This document shows positions 25,201 through 38,200 of a stretch of DNA of 64,000 nt, piece after piece. The DNA is taken from NCBI GenBank assembly GCA_963514095.1, contig OY741275.1, positions 14,157,069 to 14,221,068 on the forward strand, written 5' to 3'. The position numbers were made by a program, and so were the translations under genes. The number at the start of each line of letters is the position of its first letter. Position 1 is the stretch's first letter. The notes beneath the pieces are model-generated. The model worked only from the letters and a program-made list of their open reading frames with translations, did no database searches and was not told the origin of the DNA. This DNA is from Eutrigla gurnardus (lineage: Eukaryota > Chordata > Actinopteri > Perciformes > Triglidae).

Positions 25201-27872
25201 GGATTTAGCTACCTACAGGTATACAAGCATGTGCATTTTTTTTGTTATAAGAATAGCACTAATCTTATTTTGAATCATTTAAATGCCTAAGGAAGCTTAT
25301 CAAGGAAGCTTGTTTCAGTGGAATGCTTTCAATCCCATTTGATTGGGCATTTTGTTCGTTGTAAAACGATTGCTACATTTGATGGAAAACGGATTCTTTT
25401 CTTCCACACAGACCACATTAGCCTTCATGCAGATAAAGATGGTTTTCCACCCCAGGCAGCTTTCATTTGTGGATATCCATAGGGCACAGCTCTGGTTCAG
25501 CAAATGAGGGGATAGCTGGGAAAAAAGCTTGTAGTCTTACAGGCCACATGAGTAAAATGCCCTGCCTTGGTGCTTGTTGCCTAGCTACTGCCTACATCCA
25601 TCCTGTATGATTGTTATTCTATTTAATTTTTTTCTCTCGTTTTTTTTTTTTTACCAGTGCATAATGAAGACTTGAATAAAGCTTATATCACATATATGAT
25701 GTGTTTATCAGGTACCGTACACGTCTTTATATCTGGTTCTTTTATTCCGCCTCTCATTGCTTTACCTCTCAATTCTTTGTTCCACTCTCTTTATATTATA
25801 TGAACGTTTTTGCATCATGACCTTTAGAGCAAGATGGCATTGTGTATCAGAAACAGTTTTGAATGGACTTCTGGTGCATGGCACATGAGGTTATAGTGTT
25901 GAATTGCAAGTAGTGACCTGTGAAGACAGATTTCCTAAAGATTCCAAGCTGAGACGTCAACAACCTTCAAATATGTCTTGAAATGAAAGCAATGTTACCC
26001 GCTTACAGCACCCACTTGTAGCGTAATTTCTTTTTTTATTATTTTATCCTAGCTGGTCCATCGTAGACCCATGTGTCACTGTCTCTTCCCCCCACCCGTC
26101 AGTGCTTTTCAACAATGCCATCTATCTGTTAGATATACTTATCCTCCTGCAACATCTTGTTATTCAGTTTTTTTGCCCTTCAAACTGTGAGCACCGCGAA
26201 GAGCCGAGGACAAGAGATTCACAAAGAGCAGCATGCATGCCAGCAGTGTTGACTATGTAAAAACAGAGGGCGAAACTCATCCGGTGACACAATTGTATAT
26301 GGATTGTAAAATAAAAGTCTCTTTAAACATTCAGCATGCTGTGCAATTAATATATTTAGCAAGTACTATGATGTTTGTGTGTTTTGCAGAAGGAACAAAA
26401 GGGACAGTGCGTCCTCACAGCGGAGGCTCAGTGGATGAAATGTGGCTGCTGGGATCAAGAGAAATGGAGGACACTGAGTTTCTAGCTGGAAGTTCACAGT
26501 AGGTTTATGCTATGATTTTCTCTTTCTTTTTTCTCTCTTTTTTTGCTGCATTCATTACTCACTCTTTCCAATGATATGATAATATATTTGGTGATGCATG
26601 TTTTTTATTTATTTTGCACTTGAATGAAGGTCTTTGCAAGGTCTTTGAAAACCTTTGATGGTAAATCGGTTGGTTTTCCACTTTTATCACCTTCTGTGCA
26701 ACCTTTTCTACAAACAGAGTACAAATAGAAGAAGACTTGGTGTACAAATTGTAAATGAAAGCTTTAGTTGTCTATTTAAAATGCCTACCGCCGTGTTTAA
26801 ACAGTGCTATGGGTTAAGTTCATTATGAGTGTGTGTCTGAAAGCCCTTCACGGCTTATTTCTTCTTGTACTGTAGACGGGAATGAGAACCCGTTGAAAGG
26901 AACTAGAGAGTGTTACACAATTCCTTTGCTCTGCAACAACTTTATTACATGAATAACATATTGCTTGATTTCACTTGATTTATTTTTTGGATATCTGCTC
27001 TGATTTGAGACAAATGCAGAACATTCTTATAAAAAAACACCTCAGAATACCTGAGACTTGATAACAAAGTGAGTTGGTCCATTGTGACTATACTGAGAGC
27101 TGTGAATTAACGTCAAAGTAATGTCATTTATCTAGCAAATATTCGATGTGACATTTACTAAATGAAGAGAGATGGTAATCTGTGTGAGATGAGGAGAGCA
27201 GATTCCAAACCCGCTCTTGTTTCCTCTTCTGGACAGTTAACCTTTGCTGTTCGAACAGGGTTTGTTGAATATGTTGATGAAATTAGCTCTCGCAGATGCG
27301 GGCGGGCGGTGTTTGTTCAGCGCTCGGTGAGTCAGGCGCAGCTCTGGGCAGATGGCAGTCAGAGTGTTGCATGAAGCTTGATATTCATCAGGAGTGCTGA
27401 CCCCTGCCACGATGTATTCAAGCATCCAACAAACCTCACTCAGAGTTCATCCCTGCATAATGAATGGGTGCAGAAATTCAAAAACAAGAGAAAAGTCGCT
27501 TTTCGGCTCTCGGTTCCACTCCCACTTGCCCTCTCTCATGGTTCGGTTGAGTGAAAACAGGGATATTTGGACAAAATGTTCATGCTGGTTTGGAGCACGA
27601 AATTCTAGCGCTGATTGTTTTATACAAGGGCTGTTATTTAAAGAAATTTGCTGAAGTGCTGCAGGGTCAATCAACAAAGTTCAGTGTGTTATTAAAAGAA
27701 ATTGCACACACCCACACCGAGCCATGGACATTCTCAAGTAAAAATCTTGGAAAATAGGCAGCAGCACAAAGCTGCAGTCAGTTTGTTTTTGTCAGCTGAG
27801 AGATACCTTTGACATCTGGGAAACAGATTTTGCTTCACACTGCATTAGCTACTACCTACTACCTACTACAAA

Positions 27873-27992
<120 letters not shown>

Positions 27993-28565
27993 TTTAAAAC
28001 ATGTATTTTTTCTACTTTGTCCACACGGGAATTCAGTCTTCATATAATAATATATAAATTGTTGCATAAGTGGGGAAAAAAGTGTTTACACACTTGTTTT
28101 TTTTTATTTTTTAGAAAAAGCGGTGATGAGCTAAATGGGAAATGGAAACGCCTTTGTTGACATAGCCAACATTTAACTCCCATGACTGATCAGCTGTTTC
28201 TGCTGTTAGCGATATTTCAGTTATTAGTGTGTCATGCTTGTCTTCATCTCCAGACTGCATGAAACATGGTCAATCGCTGACATGAAAGAACGATTCAAAC
28301 TTGCCCGATTGAAACAAATTCCTGAACTGCTAAACTGCAATTATGTTTTGTACAAAATATATGACATTTGATGGTCATTCTCTTCAAGCACACACACACA
28401 CATGCACACACATGTTAGCAAGTTACACATCAGTATAAAACCCCTGAGATGTGCCATCTCCTTTACACGCATGCACACACATAGTCCACCTGGTACACAT
28501 CTACGGATGTGATACCTGTGAGAATGTGTCACCACACTCTGTTCCCACTGGATCAACAGTCTTCG

Positions 28566-28567
<2 letters not shown>

Positions 28568-28652
<85 letters not shown>

Positions 28653-28659
28653 CGTGCGT
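28568..28659. repeat. (TG)n microsatellite with GCGT variant end
   Basis: About 80 bp of pure TG ending in TGCGTGCGTGCG. It is the first of three long TG tracts within 480 bp. Confidence 0.97.
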
Positions 28660-28800
28660 AGTGGGGAAGGGAATATATCTGATACCTGCTTGTTACAACA
28701 TGCTTTATTGTCTGTATGAGATTAGAGTAATAGTCCATTTTAGTCCATCTGTCAACAACCAAACATTGTATTTATGTTATGGTGTATGTACGTGCACATA

Positions 28801-28802
<2 letters not shown>

Positions 28803-28855
<53 letters not shown>
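28803..28855. repeat. (TG)n microsatellite
   Basis: About 53 bp of pure TG; second of the cluster. Confidence 0.97.
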
Positions 28856-28858
<3 letters not shown>

Positions 28859-28963
28859 ATGGGGAGGGAAGCTGAGGAGGGGACAGGGATCTGGGACAGG
28901 TGCTTAAAGAGAACCCCTTTGACTCATGGTCTCTTCACTAATTAAGTTTAGGCTCTTTATGTG

Positions 28964-28965
<2 letters not shown>

Positions 28966-29044
<79 letters not shown>
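28966..29044. repeat. (TG)n microsatellite
   Basis: About 78 bp of pure TG; third of the cluster. Confidence 0.97.
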
Positions 29045-29048
<4 letters not shown>

Positions 29049-31075
29049 ACTTATCTATCCATGGGAAAGGTTTGACTTTTCCACTCCCTCACCCTCTGAT
29101 TATCTATTTTGTACGCATCTAAAAGCACATTCAGTCCGCACTAGTCTGATCAAGCTCTTTGACTCATCTATTTGCTGGTATTATAAATATCAACATCCAA
29201 TATACATTGAAATTTGACAATTTTATTTCCAGATATTTGTAGTTCCTGTTTGTGGAAGTGTTTGTGCTGAATTTTAGCATGCTTAACCCGGAAACAGTTT
29301 AGATGATGGGACTAGCAAAGATCAATTTTGTAGCGATAACAACAAACTTGTGCAAAATAAAATACTACAGTCATTACCCAAACTGTAAAAAAAAAAAAGT
29401 CTACTGTAGTCATCATCAGGGAGAGAACCCTGCATGAATCACGTCTGATTAATCAGTCAAATATTGACACAAAATGTGATATTTAAAGGGAGATTTTCTC
29501 AGTCACAGTGTACTATTTTGTATTTATGTTGCAGCTACATGTGCTGTTGTGTCAACGTTGAGTCATCTCGGCAGGCTGTTACACCATCAACTGCTTACAT
29601 GAAAGGCCAATAAGCAACTTGAGCTGATTTTAGAAGAATTATTGGTCTGTTCTTTTCATGAAAAGTCTAAATTGCTGAAGAATCATTTTAATTATCTGCT
29701 GGTAGATTTTTGGGAGATTAAAAAAATCAGAGGCGGTTCAGTCTCTATGTGCAAAAATAAGCCTGCATTCACCAGCTGGGAAGATGGTCTTTACCCTGAG
29801 TGGGAGTTGTTGGCTGAAATGAAATAAGAGAGCGAAGTATTTTAAGGATGATATGGTGCTGCTGAGATTTTTTTTTTTATTGTCACACATCATTACATCG
29901 AGTCGTGTTCTTAATGTCGGGGATTCGGTGTCTTTGTTTCAGACCTGCTTGGGTAAAATGAGATTTGTCAAAGTCCATTTTGATTTGCTTTGCAATTTGT
30001 CACAAAGGCTTTCTTCGTCTGTGCTCGGCCTTGTTGTGTTTTGTTTAAGATCTATCGAGGTTACAGAATGAAGGGGAGTTGGAAGAAGTAAATTCGAGTC
30101 ACCGTCATTTGATTTGGGATTTTGATGCCTTTGTAGGACGGGACAACATGTGCCAACCACGATTAACAGGCTTTTCTCTTAGGTTATTTCAATGTGGGAA
30201 TGTGTCAAACTGTGTCAGCTTCGAACAAAATGAACATTTCTTCACCCTCCACTCGAGTGAATGGATGAATCTGTTTCATATCTGTTTTGAGCAGAGACAT
30301 TGTCAAAAGGTCGGGCTGCATCCAGTCCAGATTTACACTGCATGCTTAAGCGAGTCGAGTCGTGCCTGCCACCCACAAGCTATTTTCCACCTGCTGCCCA
30401 CCTACATCCACAATAGTGAAGCAGAGCTCAGGACAAACACAAACACAAACAGACACAACAGAGTGCACATGGTGGCCACGCTCTCCAGATTAGCCTTTAT
30501 CCTCCCAGATGAGACGCTGTTGTCTTTACCTGGAGCGCTCTGCATTCAATACAATTTGGACACCCTATGGAGACGCGTTTCTTTTAGCTTCCACTGAGAT
30601 ACACGATCTAAAAAAAAACAGTCCTGCAAGACTTCAGTGTCTGTAGTGAAAAACAAGTGTGGTTTTCCTGTTTCGCAGCGGTCTAGTGGACATGCATGCA
30701 AAACAAAGCAATTGGTTTGAGACAATTTGCGGCTTCATGTCAACCCATATTATATACTGTATTATCACATTAAGCTGAACGAGCTCATTGTTATTTTAAT
30801 GAGCACACTGAGGGTTCACCATATTTTCCTATTGTAACAACAACACAATCCTGCAATCAAGGAGAGGGAGAAGAGAGGGAGAGGGAGGGGGGGAGGAGAG
30901 GAGGAGATCATGTTTCTCAGCCGCTCTGTACCCTAATCCTGGATTTGGAAACGGGATGAGGAGAACACAGGTAAGGGCAAACACAAGTAATAACAGCACT
31001 GACATGGGATTGGTAGGTGGGGGGGAGAGCAGCTCGATAGGAACTATGGGGCCTCGTAGGTCGAGAGAGGGGTGG

Positions 31076-31101
31076 TTATTCAGGTGGGTGGGATATAAAT
31101 A
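31076..31101 (+). promoter_or_regulatory. pou1f1: Candidate pou1f1 core promoter (TATA box and Pit-1-like site)
   Basis: TATAAATA lies at 31094-31101 in a region leading into the gene. Just upstream, TTATTCAG (31076-31083) is the reverse complement of CTGAATAA, close to the (A/T)TGAATAA core bound by Pit-1 itself. Mammalian Pit-1 promoters have such an autoregulatory site close to the TATA box. If this TATA is used, the 5' UTR would be about 560 nt with several upstream ATGs, so it could be spliced or the true start could be nearer the gene. Confidence 0.4.
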
Positions 31102-31419
31102 CCTCCAGTAGACAAGGGCAGCAAAATGCTGAGGATGAGACAGACACTGGCTCACCTGCAGAAAAAAAACAAGTAAATGCACTGCAGAGGCCTCAGTGAG
31201 AGAAAACTCAGTAGTTGAGAAACAGCTTGTATCTGCTCTATCAGTGATAGTAACGTCAACCTGAAGCTCATCACTATTCAGCTTCCAGAGTCTTGGCTGA
31301 GGGTTCAGATGTGTCGCAAACGATGAAGAGTTCTGGACGGCACGCGTTTTCCTTTTGAGAAAGGGAGAGTTGTTTTCTACCTGCGTATTCCCAGGTAACT
31401 GAAGAGAGACCTGTGTCTG

Positions 31420-31620
31420 ACTGAATTAGGAAGAAGAGGACAAGAAAAAGAAGACAAGACGCAGCGACAAGGCAGAACAAGAGAAGGCCAAGGGAAGACA
31501 AAAGGAAGGACAAGACATAGCAAAACACCAGAAAGGAGAACAAGGAGAGTAACAATGGAACACGAGACCAATTAAAGCAAAGAGTGAGAAAAACAAAGAA
31601 GAGGAAAGAAGAAAAAAAAG
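31420..31620 (+). other. Purine-rich stretch before the pou1f1 start codon
   Basis: About 200 bp almost without pyrimidine runs, built from loosely repeated GACAAG, GAAGACAAG and GGACAAG words. It lies in the probable 5' UTR of pou1f1. Confidence 0.6.
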
Positions 31621-31689
31621 CCACCAGTTCCCATTTCACTGTCAGACTTCAGTGCACCACTGGGACCATTCAAGAGAAGCCAAAGGAGA

Positions 31690-33522
31690 ATGGCATGCCA
31701 GGCTTTCAGCGCCGACTCTTTCAACCCACTTGCTGGAGATTCGCCCTTGCCAATCCTCATGCACCACGCCTCTACCGGCGACTGCCTGCCAGCCAGCTCC
31801 CATGCTCACAGCATGGTTTCTGCGGGTAAACTGGGTCCAAATGTTTTCTTCTATCGCATTGTGCTCTACACGATTTGTTCTGTCAAAAAAATAGGCTCCC
31901 ACGGTCACAAAGTAAGAGGAGATTGGATGTTGATAGTGCTTGAATGATACGGACCGTGGCCCATCTATAGTGTAGTTGTGATGTTAAATCCCGGCTGCAG
32001 GAAGGCGGCCGTGTAACTTCAATCTTCCACTTCAGCTTCACAAAGAGAGGGTATTGGCATTGTGCCGTTTTTTCTTGCTGTGACAAAGTGATTCTTTTCT
32101 CCTGTTGTTATTGGCCACCCTATTGACTTTACAGGAAGTCCCATGGGTGCTGCAGGTGAGTGATCTTGTACAAGTTGCTCCCGTAGACCTCTAATTGATC
32201 CAAGCTGAGCAGGAATGAGGATAAATTGGATTGAAAAGTATATTTATTCGAAGCCAACCTAAAATTATGGAAATGTATCTAATTATCTGGTTTGGCCCAG
32301 CTGTCTCTTCTCAGTGGATAATTGCTTTGAGGATATGTTATCGGTATGGCAAACCCCCTCCAGACCCTCTTTTTTTCACGGCGGAGCATTGTGGGGAAAA
32401 CTTCCTGGGAATTTTAGTGCCTGCTGATTGTTACAGCTTAGATCAGATCAAGTAGAACATTGTTCAAATGTTGCAAAAAGATTTGTTCTGCCCAGATAGT
32501 ACTTGAAATGTGAAAAGTGGCCATCTCAAAGAAATGGTGCAAAAGTGCAATTTGTTATCATTAAATAATTTTTGAGGATTTGAGGATAGCCTCATAATCC
32601 TCGGGCCCGTCATCACACAGAACGCCTCCATAGTTCCTACATTAGTGTTGGTGTTATTCTACCTCACAGTGTATCCCAACACATTAGTGCTTGAGCTGAA
32701 CACCAAGCTGCGTGAAAGTATGAATACATGAATAGTAATGTAATTAGCGGAGGACATGACAAGAGAGGGATGTTCAACTTTATTTAAGTACACTTAGAGA
32801 AGAGAACCGACAAAGGACTCTTCGTAGAAAAAACTTTAATGGGTTTTCAGTGGAAGGTTTTAGTGTACATGAGTACAATTATAGTAAACTTATTTTCAAA
32901 AACCTCTCTTTTTCTATATGTACATCTTATTAATGCTGTATCACAGTGTGTTACTATGTGTTGCTGTTCCCCTCACCCCTCCATGCTTTGTTTTATTCTT
33001 TAAGGAGGCTATTGTAACATCTGGCCAGGGACTACAGATGGATACTAACCTGTTGGCTAACTAACAAAAATGTTAATTCATATTAAATAAAGAGATCTGA
33101 TCTTTTGTTCTACGGTGTTGTCAGATTGTAACCACATTTGTCTCCATCAGTATCGTCTGGGCTGTCCCTGGGTCAGCCCTCCAAGCGCACCCACATGCAC
33201 CTGTCCACTTCCTCCCTCGGCAATGCTTTTGGCAACAGTCCCCCGGGCCTACATTACCCAGTCACCCCCTGTCACTACAGCAACCAGCAGGCCACCTATG
33301 GCATGATGGCAGGTGAGTGGTGGCGACGGTATTTGTGTATTTGTCTATTGCTGTAATTAATCCGCAAGTCAATCAACAAACACTTCATCATCGAGGTCAA
33401 CCGAGCCTTTAATCACTGTATTAAGCAAATTATGCTGTGATGGTAATGTAGCAGTAATGATGAGGGTGGTATCACGCAGACGATGATGACTTCACTGATA
33501 AGACCCATGCTGATGATAATAT

Positions 33523-33578
<56 letters not shown>

Positions 33579-33702
33579 GCTCAGGAGATGCTCTCTGCCA
33601 GTATTTCTCAGACTCGTATCCTGCAGACATGTGGTGTTCCTCACCCCAACATGGTAGGCAGTGCAAACCCATTGCAAGGTAACGATTAAATAAACACACA
33701 CA

Positions 33703-33764
<62 letters not shown>

Positions 33765-35211
33765 ATTATTCTCTCTCATGGCCTGGAGAGGAATCCCGTA
33801 AATTGTTTATCGGCAATCAGTTTATTTCCAATTTATTTATTTATTTATTTATTTTCCATTAGCTATCAGTTAAATTATATTTCAGACTTGATTACTTCAC
33901 CTAACACTTGAGCTCTTTAGCACACTTGTTAAACATAACTGTCAAAGACGACTTGCCACTTCCTCCCGATGGCGCAGAGGGAGCCAAAGCAAGGATATAG
34001 AAGTTGTTGTGTGAATGCGGTCGGGGGAGGGATGCTGCTGGTGTTAAGAGACTTTCTAGTCTTCATGCCAAGGGATTCTGGTGTCAAATCCAAGTTGGGC
34101 ATCTGTGTTTTTAAAGCTGCCAAAAATATTTTTGACAGTCAACATTGAGCTCTCTCTTCTGGGATATGTCACATATGTCTAAGCACCATGTGATGGCACT
34201 CATGTTGCCAGGCTGCTGTCAATGAAGTCTAATTAAATCCCAATGAAGGTTGCAATATAACTTTGATTGTTGCCTATTTAATCATAAATATTACTATTTT
34301 ACTGTGAAGATTGAAAAACAATTCAATAGTCTTTTTAGTCTTTTAGCCTGCACATTTAGCACCAAATCATCATTTCTCAGGACAGATATAATTATGGTAA
34401 TTTTGATGTGGCATTTAAAATCACTTTAAAGCCATAATTCTTACTGTACACACAAGATATACCAAGTTGGGGCAAATACTGGCTAAAAAGTATATGATCC
34501 AAATAGTCTACTTGCTGGAACAGAACTATTAACATTTGCAGAGGAAACAGGATTGCTGCTGGTCTTTTAACAGACAAGGATGATAGGATGTTAACCGCTG
34601 GAGGCGACATCGACCCGCTACTGCAATTAGTCTATTGAAATGGTATGGTCTGCAGTGTCCCACAGTGTGCTGAAATACATTAAGATTAAAATTCAACAGC
34701 CGGCCACATTTAGTATTAACATTAGGAGGTCATCACAAAAATGAAACTTGTTGAAAGTGGTCAGTAACAGCACGCATCAGAGGGGTAATTAAAAGGAAAG
34801 GGCAGTCGAGTTAATAGCATTAAATAAAACTCTGTAACCAGTGAACTGAGACAAGGTCGTAGAAAGTGGCCCTTTCATTTTGCATTTTTAAAGCTGCACT
34901 AAACCATTTTTTTATTTTAACAATGGATCAAATAGCCAAGTGTAATGTGAAAGGTATACATGTATGAACCCACACGTAGTTATGACCTCTGGAGTTCCCC
35001 TTAGGGTGATAAAAAAAAGTCAGTGCTTTGCTAATAATGACAACAGTATGAAATTGGTAGGTCTATCTTTGCTCAGCATGAAGCTGTTGATGCTGTTTTC
35101 AAAGTCAGGTGTCCAGTCAGTCTCAACAGCATACAAACAAATGGCAGCACAGCGTTCTGTACAGTAAACTCTCCAGGGAATATCCGTACATCACGCACAA
35201 ACAAGGCAAAG

Positions 35212-35248
<37 letters not shown>

Positions 35249-38200
35249 ACAAGGTGATGGCGAACAGGACCCCAAAATGGCTCATATACTGCTTTTAGTG
35301 CGACACAATATTTACTATTCTCTGAGTTTGTGTGCCATCATGGCAAAATGTGGCACCTACTGTAGTGGTTCCACAGAGCCAGTTTGGAGTACTCGAACCA
35401 GCTGTATATATGTCCGTGGACAGTTTTTGTAACCGCAAAATAGTGTCGCAACCTTGCAAAATGCACTTACAAAATTACATCAAAGATGGCCGAGGTCCGA
35501 GCAAGGGGGCCAGGGATAGGGGAAGTGGTAGCGCATGGATGGTCTCTAGTTAGCTATGTCGGAGATTCCAATGAAGCTTTTATGGTAATGGTGTCTCAGT
35601 GTTCTATAGAAAAAAATATTGCTATGCACTGTATTATGCTCAGTTTGAAGAAGGAGATGCCAAATCAAGGGATCCATACTTGCCATAATAACACACTATG
35701 TGTCTCCAGAATCACATTTTGCCGTGATGACACACTCACAGACACACAGGGTGAAAACATTACCACTAGTAAACATTACATCACATATGACCTTCATGAA
35801 GGTCGGATTGTTTGCAGGGCTGTTGTGTTAGACTCATACACAAGTTTTTGAATATGATGAACTGGCCATTATATTGCGACCTTGTCTTGTCTGTGTTGTG
35901 ATTGCATCTCCCTCATCACTGGGTCTGTAACATTCAGTTGTTTTTACTGCACTACAACCCCACTGACACAAGAGGGGAGTGTTGCATTGCTCATTAGAGA
36001 TAGTGTTTCTGCAACGTTGATGCTATCAAGAGTAAGCAATACTTGTGGGATAGTGGCCTGAAGCCAACATTTGGCAGCTGTCAGCCAATACCTGGCTATT
36101 TTCTGTTCTTGCGGTATCAGGATATGATTGATTCAACGTCTCAGTCAAATTGATTAATGCAGTTGTTTTTTCTTCCACTGCAGCTGTGCAAAGTGTTGAT
36201 GCAATGACGAGCATCATATCCCAAATAACAATTAGTCATCCACCCATCTGCTACTCTGGCAGGAGTCTGCCATTAATGCAAACAAAAGGGAGAAACTGTG
36301 ATTGGCAGCAACAGGCACATGTTCCACTGCAGCTAAGCGCTTCACATTAACAGCCACTTGAAGAAAGTAGAAGGGCACTCATAGAGTGCAGGCCGCCGCC
36401 AAGGCCATTTCCATAATGTCTGTATACGCACTGTGATTTGGATCTGCTCCAAAATCTAATGGGATCTTCTTTGGACCGTGCTACAACCTTCCTCCAAGTT
36501 TCATGAAAATCAGACCACTAGGGGTTTCTCCCCCCCCCCCCCCCCCCCCCCCCCCGATATCCTGCTGATAAACAGACAAACAAACCAATAAACTGAATTT
36601 AAAACATTACTTCCTTGGTGTACGTCATAACGAAGGATCTTGAATATTAAGGATATGACAAAACTTTTAAAAGGTTTCGAACTGTTTTATTTGTATCACT
36701 TAACGACCGTTTAAAACAAAGAAGTGAACTCAAGTAGTCCATCAATCAATGTGAATGGGCTTGTTAAATAACAGCTGAACGGCAGAGATGAATATCTGGG
36801 ATATATTATGTTGAGGGGAAGAGAAACCAATACCTATTCATCAAAAGGCTTTGAAATAATGTGATATTAAGTAGTCTACGTGGGGTTTCATGAGGGGTTT
36901 TCTCACTTACGAAATAAAAATGGGGCAAAAGATGTCAATGGTCATTCCCATTAGTTCCAGGGGGGTGAAAAACACTATATATTGGGGTTTCATGGGGAAA
37001 TTATAACAGCAAAATAATAATACAAAAAACAATACTAGCAGTTTTTATTCTTAGTTCAGGGTGCATGTCAAAGCTTTTTTAAGCCGTGGAAATAAAGGCT
37101 GTCAGGATCCATAGGGAATAGGGGCCCTGCTGTTTTTGGCACCCTTCTGACAGTCTGAGGGTCTCCCTTGAGACTCCTACCAACTAATTTCCCTCTCTCA
37201 AGCTTTCTCTCTCCCTCTCTCCCCCTCTCTCTAGGGTCTCTTACTCCGTGCTTGTACAAGTTTCCAGATCATGGTCTAAGTAGTGGTTCTTGTGCATTAA
37301 GCCACAGTTTCTCCTCACTGCCCCCGGCCCTCCTCTCCACTGATGAGGCCCCCGGGGGTCTGAGTATTGGAGAGATGAAAACTGACGGCCAAAAGAAGGG
37401 CATGCGGGACCCAGAAGATGCTCCCGCTATGGACTCGCCGCAGATACGGGAGCTGGAGATGTTTGCCAATGACTTCAAAATACGCAGGATCAAACTTGGC
37501 GAGTATTATCACGGAAATGACCCCACTACCCAACGGTGCCAATTAGACCCTTGACATGAGTGCTTCTGTTGTTGCTCTCACCTTGCCGCTTCGCCGCTCG
37601 TGGGTATTCTTATTAAGCATTGTCGTTTCCTTTTCACCTCCAGGCTACACACAGACGAATGTAGGCGAGGCTCTTGCCGCAGTGCACGGCTCCGAGTTCA
37701 GCCAGACCACGATCTGTCGCTTTGAAAATTTGCAGCTGAGCTTCAAGAACGCCTGCAAACTCAAGGCCATTCTGGCTAAATGGCTCGACGAAGCTGAGCT
37801 GGCCGGCGGTGAGTCACACACATCCACTCCGATCCGTCAACCCTCATTTACGGCATCTATTGAGACGTAATCTTTACCTTGGTATCTCATCTCCATGTCG
37901 ATCGATAACAATGTAGTGTTTTCCCTTCTTGCAGCCTTGTACAGTGATAAGATAGGAATGAATGAGCGAAAAAGGAAAAGGAGAACAACTATCAGGTATA
38001 CAATAAGGAGCAAAGATACGATGGATACCATGACAACAACATTTTGGTTTCATAGAGATCATCTTCTCTTCCCCTTGTTCCCCACTGCAGCCTGGGAGCG
38101 AAGGAGGCTCTGGAGCGTAGCTTTGTGGAAAAAAGCAAGCCGTCCTCGCAGGAAATAGCCCGGATTGCTAAAGGCCTCCATCTGGAGAAGGAGGTGGTCA

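Noticed and set aside
28451..29217. Long Cys-Val or His-Thr rich frames
   Set aside because: Produced entirely by TG/CA microsatellites; the same applies to similar frames at 4542-4980, 22000-22330, 33472-33779, 50299-50537 and 63518-63869.
30079..30597. Open frame of 172 codons upstream of pou1f1
   Set aside because: No recognisable domain, no repeat-protein similarity, no promoter or splice context; it is probably a chance frame in moderate-GC DNA.
37499..37554. pou1f1 exon 4 continuing past 37498 to the stop at 37554
   Set aside because: This would end Pit-1 inside the POU-specific domain; the remaining conserved domain resumes in the next exon, so this is intron sequence behind a GC donor.
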